Below, piece after piece: positions 31,814-42,484 of a stretch of DNA of 55,486 nucleotides. Numbering within the stretch: the first letter of the stretch is position 1; each line of letters begins with the position of its first letter. The notes under the pieces were generated by a model that had not been told where the DNA came from, did no database searches, and saw only the letters and a list, made by a program, of their open reading frames with translations. The position numbers and the translations under genes are program-made. Source of the DNA: Polaromonas sp. YR568 (GTDB taxonomy: Bacteria; Pseudomonadota; Gammaproteobacteria; Burkholderiales; Burkholderiaceae_C); assembly GCF_900116715.1 (NCBI RefSeq), contig NZ_FPBM01000015.1, forward strand, positions 1-55,486, given 5' to 3'.

Positions 31814-34237
31814 ATGACCACCACGACACTTCCCAGCCACGCACAAATCGTGATCATAGGCGGCGGCATTGCCGGTTGCTCGGTCGCCTACCACCTGGCG
31901 AAGATGGGCAGGACCGACGTGCTGCTGCTGGAACAAGGCAAGCTCACCAGCGGCACCACCTGGCATGCGGCCGGCCTGGTTGGCCAGATGCGGCCCAACC
32001 GCAACATGACGCAGATGAGCAAGTACGGCATTGAGCTTTACGCCTCGCTGGAGGCCGAGACGGGCCTGGCCACCGGCTGGAAACAATGCGGTAGCGTGAA
32101 TGTGGCGCGCACGCCCGAGCGCATGAAGGTGCTCAAAAAGCAGGTGGCCATGGCCAACAGCTTTGGCGTCGAGTGCCATGAGATCTCGCCGCAGGAAGCC
32201 GGCGAGAAATACCCCATCATGCGCACCGACGATCTGCAGGGCGCGATCTGGTTGCCGGGCGACGGCAAGGCCAACCCGGCGGATTTGTGCATGTCGCTGG
32301 CCAAGGGCGCGCGCAACCGCGGCGTGAAGATGGTCGAAGGCATTGAAGTAACCGGCGTCATCATTGAAAACGGCAAGGCCGTGGGCGTGAAGACCGCGCA
32401 GGGCGACGTGCGCTGCGAAGTGCTCGTCAACTGTGCCGGCCAGTGGGCACGGCAGTTCGGCAAGCTGGCGGGTGTGAATGTGCCGCTTTATTCGGCCGAG
32501 CATTTCTACATCGTTACCGGCAAGATCCCGGGCGTGCACCCCATGCTGCCGGTCATGCGCGACCCCGACGGCTACATCTATTACAAGGAAGAAGTCGGCG
32601 GCCTGGTGATGGGCGGCTTTGAGCCCCAGGCCAAGCCCTGGAAGATGGACCCGATTCCTTCGACCTTCCAGTTCGAACTGCTGGATGAAGACTGGGACCA
32701 GTTCGAACCGCTGATGACCGCGGCCATGCATCGCACGCCCTGCCTGGAGACCGCAGAAGTCAAGATGCTGCTCAACGGCCCGGAGAGCTTCACGCCCGAC
32801 GGCAACTTCATCCTGGGCGAAGCCCCCGAGCTGCGCAACTACTTTGTCTGCGCGGGCTTCAATTCGGCCGGCATTGCCAACAGCGGCGGCGCGGGCCGGC
32901 TGATGGCCGAGTGGATTGTGGGCGGCGAGCCCAGCACCGATTTGTGGGATGTGGACATTCGCCGCTTCGGCAGCTTCACCGGCAACCGCAAGGCGCTGGC
33001 CGAACGCACCGGTGAGACGCTGGGCCTGCACTATGCGATGCGCTGGCCGCGGCAGGAACTGGAAACGGCGCGGCCGCTGCGGACTTCGCCGCTGTATGAC
33101 ATTCTTTCGGCCAAAGGTGCGGAGTTCGGCAGCAAGAATGGGTGGGAGCGGGCGAGCTATTTCAGGCCCAATGGCCAGACCAGGCCCGACTACACCTTGA
33201 GCAAACCCGGTTGGCTCCCCTGGATGATCGAAGAGCAAAAAGCCACACGCGAAGCCGTGGCCCTCTACGACCAGACCTCCTTCTCCAAATACCTGCTGCA
33301 GGGCCGCGATGCGCTGGCCGTGCTGCAGCGCCTGTGCGCCAACGAGATGGACGTGCCCGTCGGCAAGATGGTCTATACCGCCATGCTCAACGAACGCGGC
33401 GGCTTTGAGAGCGACCTGACGGTGATGCGACAGGCGGCGAATCAATTCCTCATCATCACCGGCTCCGCGCAAACCGTGCGCGACTTTGACTGGATCACGC
33501 GCCATATCGGCGAAGCGGAGCATGCGGTGCTGACCGACGTGTCGGCGATGTACTCGGTGCTGTCGGTGATGGGGCCGAAGGCGCGCGAGTTGCTGGCGCT
33601 CGTCAGCCCGGATGACCTGTCGCCCGAGGCGCTCAAGTTCTCATGGACAAAAGAAATCGACGTGGGCTTTGCCCGCGTGCGCGCCGCCCGCATGAGCTAT
33701 GTGGGCGGGCCGGGCTTTGAGCTCTACACGCCGATTGAAATGGCGCGCCATGTCTACCTGGCGTTGATGGAGGCTGGAAAGGCGCTGGGCATTCGTGATG
33801 CGGGCTACTACGCGCTGGACGCGCTGCGCATCGAGCAGGGCCGCCGTGCCTGGGGCGCGGAGCTGGGCCCGGACGAAACGCCGTGGGAGGCCGGTCTGGC
33901 TTTCAGCGTCAAGCTCGACAAGCCGGCCGACTTTATCGGCAAAGCCGCGCTGCTCAATTCACAGGGGCTGGCGCTGCGCAAGAAGCTGGTGACGCTGGTG
34001 TTCGACACACCCGAAGCCTTTGCCTGGGGCGGCGAGGCGATTGTGCTGAGCGGGCAGACCGTGGGCGAAATCTCGTCCGTCGGCTGGAGCCCGCTGGCCG
34101 GCGCCTGCGTGGCGCTGGGCTATGTGCGCGGCAACAGCGCCAACCAGCCGCATGCCGGCACGCCAGCGGAGATTGAGCTGTGGGGTGAGCGCGTTGGCGT
34201 GAAGCTGTACGACAGGTGGCCGCCGGCCAAAACCTGA
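31814..34237 (+). CDS. Covalent-flavin amine dehydrogenase fused to GcvT domain (dimethylglycine/sarcosine dehydrogenase type)
   Basis: An 807-aa flavoenzyme. The N-terminal DAO domain has the FAD loop IIGGGIAGCSVAYHLA and the GTTWHAAGLVGQM motif in which H51 is the expected covalent flavin attachment site. A middle domain leads to a GcvT-like tetrahydrofolate domain (about 430-800, with ALYDQTSFSKYLLQG, LRIEQGRRAWGAEL and GEISSVGWSPLAGA). Known relatives remove N-methyl groups and pass formaldehyde to tetrahydrofolate. Being last in the phnR-A-Y-HD-EamA run, it may demethylate N-methylated AEP or oxidise a related amine; that is inference. It ends 13 nt before the convergent histidine kinase gene. 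Confidence 0.85.
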   Translation: MTTTTLPSHAQIVIIGGGIAGCSVAYHLAKMGRTDVLLLEQGKLTSGTTWHAAGLVGQMRPNRNMTQMSKYGIELYASLEAETGLATGWKQCGSVNVARTPERMKVLKKQVAMANSFGVECHEISPQEAGEKYPIMRTDDLQGAIWLPGDGKANPADLCMSLAKGARNRGVKMVEGIEVTGVIIENGKAVGVKTAQGDVRCEVLVNCAGQWARQFGKLAGVNVPLYSAEHFYIVTGKIPGVHPMLPVMRDPDGYIYYKEEVGGLVMGGFEPQAKPWKMDPIPSTFQFELLDEDWDQFEPLMTAAMHRTPCLETAEVKMLLNGPESFTPDGNFILGEAPELRNYFVCAGFNSAGIANSGGAGRLMAEWIVGGEPSTDLWDVDIRRFGSFTGNRKALAERTGETLGLHYAMRWPRQELETARPLRTSPLYDILSAKGAEFGSKNGWERASYFRPNGQTRPDYTLSKPGWLPWMIEEQKATREAVALYDQTSFSKYLLQGRDALAVLQRLCANEMDVPVGKMVYTAMLNERGGFESDLTVMRQAANQFLIITGSAQTVRDFDWITRHIGEAEHAVLTDVSAMYSVLSVMGPKARELLALVSPDDLSPEALKFSWTKEIDVGFARVRAARMSYVGGPGFELYTPIEMARHVYLALMEAGKALGIRDAGYYALDALRIEQGRRAWGAELGPDETPWEAGLAFSVKLDKPADFIGKAALLNSQGLALRKKLVTLVFDTPEAFAWGGEAIVLSGQTVGEISSVGWSPLAGACVALGYVRGNSANQPHAGTPAEIELWGERVGVKLYDRWPPAKT

Positions 34238-34250
34238 GGGCTACTGCCCA

Positions 34251-35744
34251 TCACTGCCCGTCAGGCAAATCCATGCCGACAAAACGCACCGTGACGCGCG
34301 TGCCCGGCGTTTGCGGGTGCCCGGCCAGCGCGGCGTCTTCAATCGTGATGGTCGCGCCGTGCTGCTTGGCGATTTCCAGCACGATGGCCAGGCCCAGGCC
34401 CGAGCCGTCGACGTTGGTGCCCAGCGTGCGATAGAAGGGCTGGAACACCAGCTCACGCTCAGACTCCAGAATGCCGGGGCCCGAGTCTTCCACCAGCAGC
34501 ACCAGCACACCGCTGAAGCGGTCTGTCATCAGCCGCAGCGTGACCTGGCCTTTTTCGGGCGTGTAGTTGATGGCGTTGTCCAGCAGGTTGCGCACCAGCT
34601 CCTTGAGCAGGGTGGCATTGCCTTCAAGCTGTGTGGCCTGTTCTCCGGCCTCCGGGCCGTCGTAGCCGAGGTCGATCTGCTTTTCCAGCGCGCGCGGCAC
34701 CGAATCGGCCATCACTTCCGACACCACATGCACCAGGTCGATGTGCTGTTTGGCCAGGCTTCGGCCTGTGGTTTCGGCGCGCGCCAGCGCCAGCAGCTGG
34801 TTGACGGTGTGGGTGGCGCGAATGCTGGCGCGGCCTATGTGCTTGAGCGATTTTTTCAGCTCATCGGCGTCGGTTTCGCGCTGCGCCAGGTCGGCCTGCA
34901 TGCGCAGGCCCGCCAGCGGTGTCTTGAGCTGATGGGCCGCGTCGGCCAGGAAGCGTTTTTGCGTGGTCAGCGATACCTTGAGCCGGCTCAGCAGGTCGTT
35001 GATGGAAGACACCAGCGGCGCGACTTCTTCAGGCACCGCGGTTTCATCGAGCGGGCTCATGTCGTCGGACTTGCGCGCGCGGATGCGCTTTTCGAGCTGG
35101 GCCAGCGGTTTGATGCCGCGCACCAGCGCCAGCCACACCAGCAGCACCGCCAGCGGCAGCGTAACGAACTGCGGCACCATCGTGCCCTTGACGATTTCGG
35201 TGGCCAGCGTCTTGCGCTTTTCCAGCGTCTCGGCCACCTGCACCAGCACCATCTGGCTAGGCGCGGCGTCAGGCGCGCCCGCGCCCTTCTCGTTGCGCCC
35301 CGCGGCTTTGACGTCGACCTTGAGCCAGGTGTAAGCCACGCGCACCTCTTCACCCTGGATGAGGTCTTCGCGCAGGCGCACCTCGCCGTTGGTGGGTTTG
35401 TCTTCGTCGGGCGGCGCGGGCAAATCGTGCTCGCCGCTCAGGTGCTCGCCGTGCGTGCCCATCACCTGGTAGTAGACGAGGTCGGTGTCGTCGGCGCGCA
35501 GGATTTCGCGCGCCGGCGCAGTCAGATTGAACTGCACCTGGTTGTTTTTGACCACCACCAGCTTGGCCAGCGCCTGCACGTTGTATTCGAGCGCACGGTC
35601 AAAAGGCTTGCCGGCGATGTTCTGCGCCACCAGCCAGGTCAGCGCCAGGCTGATAGGCCACAGCAGCAGCAGCGGCGTGAGCATCCAGTCGAGGATTTCG
35701 CCGAAGAGGCTTCGGCGCTCACGTTGAAAGAGCCTCAATGCCAT
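34251..35744 (-). CDS. Sensor histidine kinase, TctE/QseC type
   Basis: A 497-aa inner-membrane kinase. Two transmembrane helices (about 19-42 and 192-210) flank a periplasmic sensor domain of the TctE N-terminal type. The dimerisation helix has H271 (FLADAAHQLKTPLAGL). The ATPase domain shows N (ELVRNLLDNAINYT), G1 (VEDSGPGI), F (VFQPFYR) and G2 (GSGLGLAIV) boxes. It is second in an operon with its response regulator, 51 nt apart. TctE homologues commonly sense tricarboxylates, but no tct transporter is adjacent, so the signal is open. Confidence 0.9.
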   Translation of the reverse strand: MALRLFQRERRSLFGEILDWMLTPLLLLWPISLALTWLVAQNIAGKPFDRALEYNVQALAKLVVVKNNQVQFNLTAPAREILRADDTDLVYYQVMGTHGEHLSGEHDLPAPPDEDKPTNGEVRLREDLIQGEEVRVAYTWLKVDVKAAGRNEKGAGAPDAAPSQMVLVQVAETLEKRKTLATEIVKGTMVPQFVTLPLAVLLVWLALVRGIKPLAQLEKRIRARKSDDMSPLDETAVPEEVAPLVSSINDLLSRLKVSLTTQKRFLADAAHQLKTPLAGLRMQADLAQRETDADELKKSLKHIGRASIRATHTVNQLLALARAETTGRSLAKQHIDLVHVVSEVMADSVPRALEKQIDLGYDGPEAGEQATQLEGNATLLKELVRNLLDNAINYTPEKGQVTLRLMTDRFSGVLVLLVEDSGPGILESERELVFQPFYRTLGTNVDGSGLGLAIVLEIAKQHGATITIEDAALAGHPQTPGTRVTVRFVGMDLPDGQ

Positions 35745-35795
35745 GGCGCGCTTTGGGTGAAAACCGGCGAAGCGGCGACAGCAAATATCAAATGG

Positions 35796-36470
35796 CTACC
35801 CCGGAATTTTTTCGAGGCAATAGCCCAGCCCACGCACTGTGGCGATCCGCACCGGGCCTTTTTCAATCTTCTTGCGCAAGCGGTGGATGTACACCTCGAT
35901 CGCGTTGTTGCTGACTTCCTCGCCCCATTCGCAGAGGCGCTCGACCAGCTGGTCCTTGCTGACGAGGCGGCCGGCCCGTTGCAGCAGCACCTCGAGCAAA
36001 CCGAGTTCGCGCGCCGACAGCTCCAGCATCTGGCCGTCGATGGTGGCCACGCGGCCAGCCTGGTCGTACACCAGCGGGCCGTGTTTGATGGTGCTGCTGG
36101 CGCCGCCCATGCCGCGGCGTATCAGCGCGCGCACGCGGGCTTCAAGCTCCTGCAGCGAAAACGGCTTGGCCATGTAGTCGTCGGCGCCGTAGTCCAGGCC
36201 CTTGACGCGTTCTTCCACGCTGTCGGCGGCGGTGAGGATCAGCACCGGCATCGGCGAGCCGCGCGCGCGCAGGCGCTTGAGCACTTCCAGCCCGTGCATG
36301 CGCGGCAGGCCCAGGTCCAGGATCAGCAGGTCGAATTCGGTGTTGGTGAGCAGCGCGGCGTCGGCCTCGGTGCCGCTGGCCACGTGGTCGGCGGCAGCGC
36401 CCGAGGCGCGCAGCGTACGCAACAGGCCATCGGCCAGAACCTGGTCGTCTTCGGCAATCAGAATGCGCAT
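35796..36470 (-). CDS. OmpR-family response regulator, TctD-like
   Basis: A 224-aa transcription regulator. The receiver has E7/D8/D9, phospho-acceptor D52 (LLILDLGLPRMHG), the threonine in LILTAAD and lysine in YMAKPFS. The winged-helix output domain (about 125-224) includes LSARELGLLEVLLQRAGRLVSK and NAIEVYIHRLRKKIE. It precedes its kinase partner on the same strand. Targets cannot be read from the sequence. Confidence 0.92.
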   Translation of the reverse strand: MRILIAEDDQVLADGLLRTLRASGAAADHVASGTEADAALLTNTEFDLLILDLGLPRMHGLEVLKRLRARGSPMPVLILTAADSVEERVKGLDYGADDYMAKPFSLQELEARVRALIRRGMGGASSTIKHGPLVYDQAGRVATIDGQMLELSARELGLLEVLLQRAGRLVSKDQLVERLCEWGEEVSNNAIEVYIHRLRKKIEKGPVRIATVRGLGYCLEKIPG

Positions 36471-36578
36471 GGTTGTCTCCAGATATCAGCCCCTGTTACA
36501 GGCCTTCGAGGGGCGGTTTGTGTTGTAAGGCAAATTCTAGGCTTTTGCAGCCGCAAGTTTGCTGACACGGCCATGTGG

Positions 36579-37100
36579 TCAGGCTCCCGCATACGCCTCC
36601 AGCCCCAGCGCCACCACAGTGGCCACATCTTGCCCCACCGCCTGGCGAAATTCGTCCTCAGCCTGCCGTACGGCCTGGTGAAAAGCTTCCAGCCACAGCA
36701 GCCCCGATTCGGTGAACACCACCCGGCGGGCGCGTTTGTCGTGCGGGTCGGGCTGGCGTGTCACCAGGCCCCAGGCTTCGCACTGGTCCACCAGGTCGCC
36801 CATGGCCTGTTTGCTCATGCCGGCGCTTTGCGCGAGGTCGGTCAGGCGTGAGCCGCCCACCGCCAGGTGGCGCGTGATGTGGATGTGCGCGGCGCCGACC
36901 TGGTCGCGCGCTGCCAGATTGGAGAGCGCCAGCGGCACCTCGACGCTGCTGGCCATCAGCGACAGCACGCGTTCGTCAAAGCGGCGCAGGGCGTGGCCCA
37001 TCAGGCGCCCCAGGTGGGTTTGCCGCCAGCCGGCTTCAGTGGCGCCAAAAGGACTGGAAAGAAGGTGTGAGGCAAGGGGTGAATCCGTCGTTTCTGCCAT
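36579..37100 (-). CDS. MarR-family transcriptional regulator
   Basis: A 173-aa winged-helix repressor type. The DNA-binding core reads LTDLAQSAGMSKQAMGDLVDQCEAWGLVTRQPDPHDKRARRVVFTE in sequence order, with the RxxDPxDxRARxV wing (about 105-140). Helices on both sides form the dimer interface. ATG 37100 is preferred over a start at 37130 because the extra residues have no family counterpart. It is divergent from recA with no other linked gene; effector and targets are unknown. Confidence 0.85.
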   Translation of the reverse strand: MAETTDSPLASHLLSSPFGATEAGWRQTHLGRLMGHALRRFDERVLSLMASSVEVPLALSNLAARDQVGAAHIHITRHLAVGGSRLTDLAQSAGMSKQAMGDLVDQCEAWGLVTRQPDPHDKRARRVVFTESGLLWLEAFHQAVRQAEDEFRQAVGQDVATVVALGLEAYAGA

Positions 37101-37147
37101 TCGGTGATGGTATCCCAATTGATCAGGCAAACTGACTAAAAAGAGGG

Positions 37148-37176
37148 TTTACTTATTTTTATGGCGCCCATAAAGT
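37148..37176 (+). promoter_or_regulatory. recA promoter
   Basis: TTTACT (37148-37153), a 17-nt spacer and TAAAGT (37171-37176), each 4/6 to the sigma-70 consensus, 90 nt upstream of the recA ATG and directly followed by a LexA-like dyad. Confidence 0.5.
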
Positions 37177-37177
37177 A

Positions 37178-37193
37178 CTGGTCATGCATCCAG
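37178..37193. promoter_or_regulatory. LexA-like operator of recA (CTGG-N8-CCAG)
   Basis: CTGG (37178-37181), 8 nt TCATGCAT, CCAG (37190-37193). The spacing matches the SOS box CTGT-N8-ACAG but both outer bases are changed. It starts 1 nt after the -10 box, the expected position for repression. Confidence 0.5.
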
Positions 37194-37265
37194 CGCTGTG
37201 AATAAAAGCAGAGGCTGAAATTCAAGGCAACAAGTTTTACATCATTGATTTTCAAGGAGTTTTTC

Positions 37266-38411
<1,146 letters not shown>

Positions 38412-38506
38412 TTCTTTTCAATGCCAAATAAGGCCATAGCCCCGTTGGAGCGCGCACTCGCAGCGATTAAAAAGCTGAAGTTTGCGTGGGGCCTGGCCTG
38501 TTGACC

Positions 38507-38995
38507 ATGGAAAATCCGTCAGATCACAAGCCCGTCAAACCCGCCTCCCGTGCGGGTTTTGGCCTTTCCCTGAAGGGCCGTGCACTGCGTTACCTCGCGG
38601 CGCGCGAACATTCACGCGCCGAGCTGGAGCGCAAGCTGGCCCCGCACGAAGAAACACCCGGCCAGTTGGCCCAGGTGCTGGACGACCTGGAGGCCAAGGA
38701 CTTCATCAGTGAAGCGCGGGTGGTCGAGTCGGTGATCAACCGGCGCGCCGGTCGCTTTGGCGCGGCGCGCATCAAGCATGAGCTGCTCACCAAGGGCCTG
38801 AGCGCCGACCGGGTGGCCGGGGCGGTGGCCAGCCTGAAAGGCAGCGAACTGGAACGCGCCCGGGATATCTGGCGCAAGAAGTTTGAAAGCCCCGCGCCTG
38901 ATGCGGCCGGCCGCGCTAGGCAGATGCGCTTTCTGGCAGCCCGGGGGTTCGGCGGTGATGTAATCCGCCGCGTAGTGCAAGCGGACGAGGACTGA
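38507..38995 (+). CDS. recX: Regulatory protein RecX
   Basis: A 162-aa helical-repeat protein that binds RecA filaments and limits their extension. The pattern GRALRYLAAREHSRAELERKL, then FISEARVVESVINRRAGRFG and a third repeat to the end, is typical. ATG 38507 is chosen over the upstream in-frame start at 38486 because the family begins near KGRALRYL. It lies downstream of recA on the same strand, so SOS induction of both is likely. The stop is 3 nt from the convergent argC end. Confidence 0.92.
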   Translation: MENPSDHKPVKPASRAGFGLSLKGRALRYLAAREHSRAELERKLAPHEETPGQLAQVLDDLEAKDFISEARVVESVINRRAGRFGAARIKHELLTKGLSADRVAGAVASLKGSELERARDIWRKKFESPAPDAAGRARQMRFLAARGFGGDVIRRVVQADED

Positions 38996-38998
38996 AGG

Positions 38999-39910
38999 CT
39001 ACAAGCCGAGCATCAGTTTGAGGTTCTGGACTGCGGCGCCAGAGGCACCCTTACCCAGGTTGTCCAGCCGCGCCACCAGCACCGCGTGGCGGTGCTCTTC
39101 GTTGGCGAACACGCGCAGTTCCATCTTGTTGGTGTCGTTCAGCGCCAGCGCATCCAGCGTGCCGGAGTCGCCTGCGGGCTCCACCGTCACCCATTCGCTG
39201 CCGGCGTAATGCTTGGCCAGCACATCGTGCAACTGTGCGCCGGTCGGCTTGCCGGGCAGCAGATCGAGGTGCAAAGGCAACTGCACCAGCATGCCCTGCT
39301 TGAAATTGCCCACCGACGGGATGAACACCGGGCGGCGTGAGAGGCCGGTGTATTTCATGATTTCGGGCAGGTGCTTGTGCTTCAGGCCCAGGCCGTACAG
39401 CTCAAAGAGTGGCGCGGTGCCGGCTTCGTAAGCCTCGATCATCTGGCGTCCGCCGCCTGAGTAACCGCTCACGGCTGGAAGGCTCAAAGGGAAGTCGGCC
39501 GGGAGCACACCGGCATCCACCAGCGGGCGGATCAGCGCAATCGCGCCGGTGGCGTAGCAGCCGGGGTTGCCGACGCGGTCGGCGGCGGCCACGGCGGCGC
39601 GCTGGGTCTGGGTCAGCTCGGGAAAGCCGTAAACCCAGCCGGTCACGGTGCGGTGGGCGGTGGAGGCGTCAATGATTTTGGGCTTTTTGCCGGTCAGGGA
39701 ATCGATCATGGCGACCGATTCGCGGGCCGCGTCGTCGTGCAGGCACAGGATCACCATGTCCACCTGCGCCATGAGGGCGCGCTTGGCGGCTGCATCCTTG
39801 CGCAACTCGGGCGCGATGCTGACCAGCTCGATGTGCGGCATGGCTTGCAGCCGCTCGCGGATTTGCAGGCCTGTAGTGCCGGCTTCTCCGTCAATAAAAA
39901 CTTTGGGCAT
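38999..39910 (-). CDS. argC: N-acetyl-gamma-glutamyl-phosphate reductase, short (type 2) form
   Basis: A 303-aa enzyme of arginine biosynthesis reducing N-acetylglutamyl phosphate with NADPH. The N-terminus is KVFIDGEAGTTGLQI, the form seen in type 2 ArgC (about 310 aa), rather than the GASGYTG start of the long type 1. The catalytic cysteine is in GNPGCYATGAIAL and a conserved histidine in KHKHLPEIMKYTG. ATG 39910 is used; the extended reading upstream crosses a repeat-rich leader and is unlikely to be coding. No other arg genes are adjacent. Confidence 0.93.
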   Translation of the reverse strand: MPKVFIDGEAGTTGLQIRERLQAMPHIELVSIAPELRKDAAAKRALMAQVDMVILCLHDDAARESVAMIDSLTGKKPKIIDASTAHRTVTGWVYGFPELTQTQRAAVAAADRVGNPGCYATGAIALIRPLVDAGVLPADFPLSLPAVSGYSGGGRQMIEAYEAGTAPLFELYGLGLKHKHLPEIMKYTGLSRRPVFIPSVGNFKQGMLVQLPLHLDLLPGKPTGAQLHDVLAKHYAGSEWVTVEPAGDSGTLDALALNDTNKMELRVFANEEHRHAVLVARLDNLGKGASGAAVQNLKLMLGL

Positions 39911-39925
39911 GAAAACTTCCAGGTG

Positions 39926-39973
39926 CAAACAAGAGGGCGAACAAGGGGGCAAACAACAGAACGAACAACAAAA
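39926..39973. repeat. Four 12-nt tandem units in the argC leader
   Basis: CRAACAA recurs at exactly 12-nt intervals (39926, 39938, 39950, 39962), with purine-rich fill between. On the argC mRNA this gives four phased TTGTTYG cores within 65 nt of the start codon. The run is unstructured and C/U/G-rich in the transcript. It lies in a 350-nt gap (39911-40260) that otherwise holds the divergent argC and sucC promoters and the dyads at 40100-40121. Confidence 0.6.
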
Positions 39974-40099
39974 ACGAAATGCGGAAATAACGAAATACCG
40001 GGGTCGCCAGCCGTGAAACGGGGTGTCCGAAAACGCCTTGCAAGGCCCAATTTCAGGCCTTTGCGGGCTGTTTATGGGCCATTTGGGGTTGTCAGGCCG

Positions 40100-40121
40100 G
40101 CACAAGAGTTGTGCGTCGCAC
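40100..40121. promoter_or_regulatory. Overlapping dyads upstream of sucC
   Basis: GCACAA-gag-TTGTGC (40100-40114) overlaps GTGCG-t-CGCAC (40111-40121), about 140 nt before the sucC start. Two perfect dyads sharing four bases could be alternative hairpins or an operator. No convincing -35/-10 pair could be placed in the region. Confidence 0.35.
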
Positions 40122-40260
40122 CATGATACAGTTCTGAGTTGCTGCGTGCAGTGACCGCCGACGTGGTTTTTTGGGCCGGTGTGGCCTCTATCCGACACCC
40201 CATCGCCCTGCCCAAATCCCTGTTGCACCCCCCTCTTTTACTGAATCCTGAAGGTTTTTC

Positions 40261-41421
<1,161 letters not shown>

Positions 41422-41440
41422 GCCCCAGGAGAACACAAGC

Positions 41441-42334
41441 ATGTCGATCTACATCAACAAAAACACCAAAGTCATCACCCAGGGCATCACGGGCAAGACG
41501 GGCCAGTTCCACACCCGTATGTGCCGCGACTACGCCAACGGCAAGAACGCGTTCGTTGCCGGCGTGAACCCGAAGAAAGCCGGCGAAGACTTCGAAGGCA
41601 TCCCGATTTATGCCAACGTGACCGAAGCCGCCAAAGCGACCGGCGCGACCGTGTCGGTCATCTACGTGCCGCCCGCAGGCGCCGCTGCCGCCATTTGGGA
41701 AGCCGTTGAAGCCAACCTGGACCTGGCCATCTGCATCACCGAAGGCATCCCCGTGCGTGACATGCTGGAAGTGCGCAACCGCATGAAGGCCAAGGAAGCC
41801 GCCGGCGGCAAGAAAACCTTGCTGCTGGGCCCCAACTGCCCGGGTCTCATCACCCCCGACGAAATCAAGATCGGCATCATGCCGGGCCACATCCACCGCA
41901 AGGGCCGTATCGGCGTGGTCAGCCGCTCCGGCACGCTGACCTATGAAGCTGTGGCGCAATTGACCGAAATCGGCCTGGGCCAGTCCAGCGCCGTCGGCAT
42001 CGGCGGCGATCCGATCAACGGCCTGAAGCACATCGACGTGATGAAAGCCTTCAATGACGACCCTGACACCGACGCGGTCATCATGATCGGCGAGATCGGC
42101 GGCCCCGACGAAGCCGAAGCCGCCCAGTGGTGCAAGGCCAACATGAAAAAGCCTATCGTTGGCTTTATCGCCGGCGTGACCGCCCCGGCCGGCAAGCGCA
42201 TGGGCCATGCGGGCGCGCTGATTTCCGGTGGCGCCGATACGGCCGATGCCAAGCTGGCCATCATGGAAGCCTGCGGCTTCACCGTGACGCGCAACCCCTC
42301 GGAAATGGGCAAGCTGCTCAAGAATCTGCTGTAA
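41441..42334 (+). CDS. sucD: Succinyl-CoA synthetase alpha subunit
   Basis: A 297-aa subunit that binds CoA and carries the phospho-histidine. The CoA-binding Rossmann start is VITQGITGKTGQFHT. The phosphorylated histidine lies in FIAGVTAPAGKRMGHAGALI (GHAGA). CPG in GPNCPGLITP is also conserved. ATG 41441 has CAGGAGAA upstream. An intrinsic terminator follows about 100 nt after the stop. Confidence 0.98.
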   Translation: MSIYINKNTKVITQGITGKTGQFHTRMCRDYANGKNAFVAGVNPKKAGEDFEGIPIYANVTEAAKATGATVSVIYVPPAGAAAAIWEAVEANLDLAICITEGIPVRDMLEVRNRMKAKEAAGGKKTLLLGPNCPGLITPDEIKIGIMPGHIHRKGRIGVVSRSGTLTYEAVAQLTEIGLGQSSAVGIGGDPINGLKHIDVMKAFNDDPDTDAVIMIGEIGGPDEAEAAQWCKANMKKPIVGFIAGVTAPAGKRMGHAGALISGGADTADAKLAIMEACGFTVTRNPSEMGKLLKNLL

Positions 42335-42363
42335 GGCGCTGCGCGCAGCGACTTTCAGCAAAC

Positions 42364-42377
42364 TTGACCTCGATCAA
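42364..42377. promoter_or_regulatory. FNR/ANR-type binding site
   Basis: TTGAC-CTCG-ATCAA matches the FNR/ANR/DNR box (TTGAT-N4-ATCAA) at 9 of 10 positions. It lies downstream of sucD, upstream of the terminator at 42438 and of the TerC-family gene at 42485. A site centred at -41.5 would place a start near 42412, before the terminator. Confidence 0.45.
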
Positions 42378-42437
42378 GCAAATACGCAGTAATACCGATC
42401 GCGGTGGCTGCGTTGCGGCTTAGACTCTCCAAAAAAC

Positions 42438-42463
42438 AAAAAAGCGCTTTCCGGCGCTTTTTT
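42438..42463 (+). terminator. Intrinsic terminator after sucCD
   Basis: AAAAAAGCGC-tttccg-GCGCTTTTTT, a 10-bp stem with a 6-nt loop and T-run. The matching A-run makes it potentially bidirectional. It ends sucCD transcription 21 nt before the TerC-family start. Confidence 0.85.
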
Positions 42464-42484
42464 CATTCATAACAGGAGCAACAC

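Noticed and set aside
34311..36851. Plus-strand open frame of 846 codons opposite the two-component genes
   Set aside because: Covers a complete kinase, a response regulator and part of marR on the other strand; composition is typical of a shadow frame.
42335..42484. yybP-ykoY manganese riboswitch upstream of the TerC-family gene
   Set aside because: The conserved loop sequences of that class are not visible; the region holds the FNR-type box and the sucCD terminator instead.
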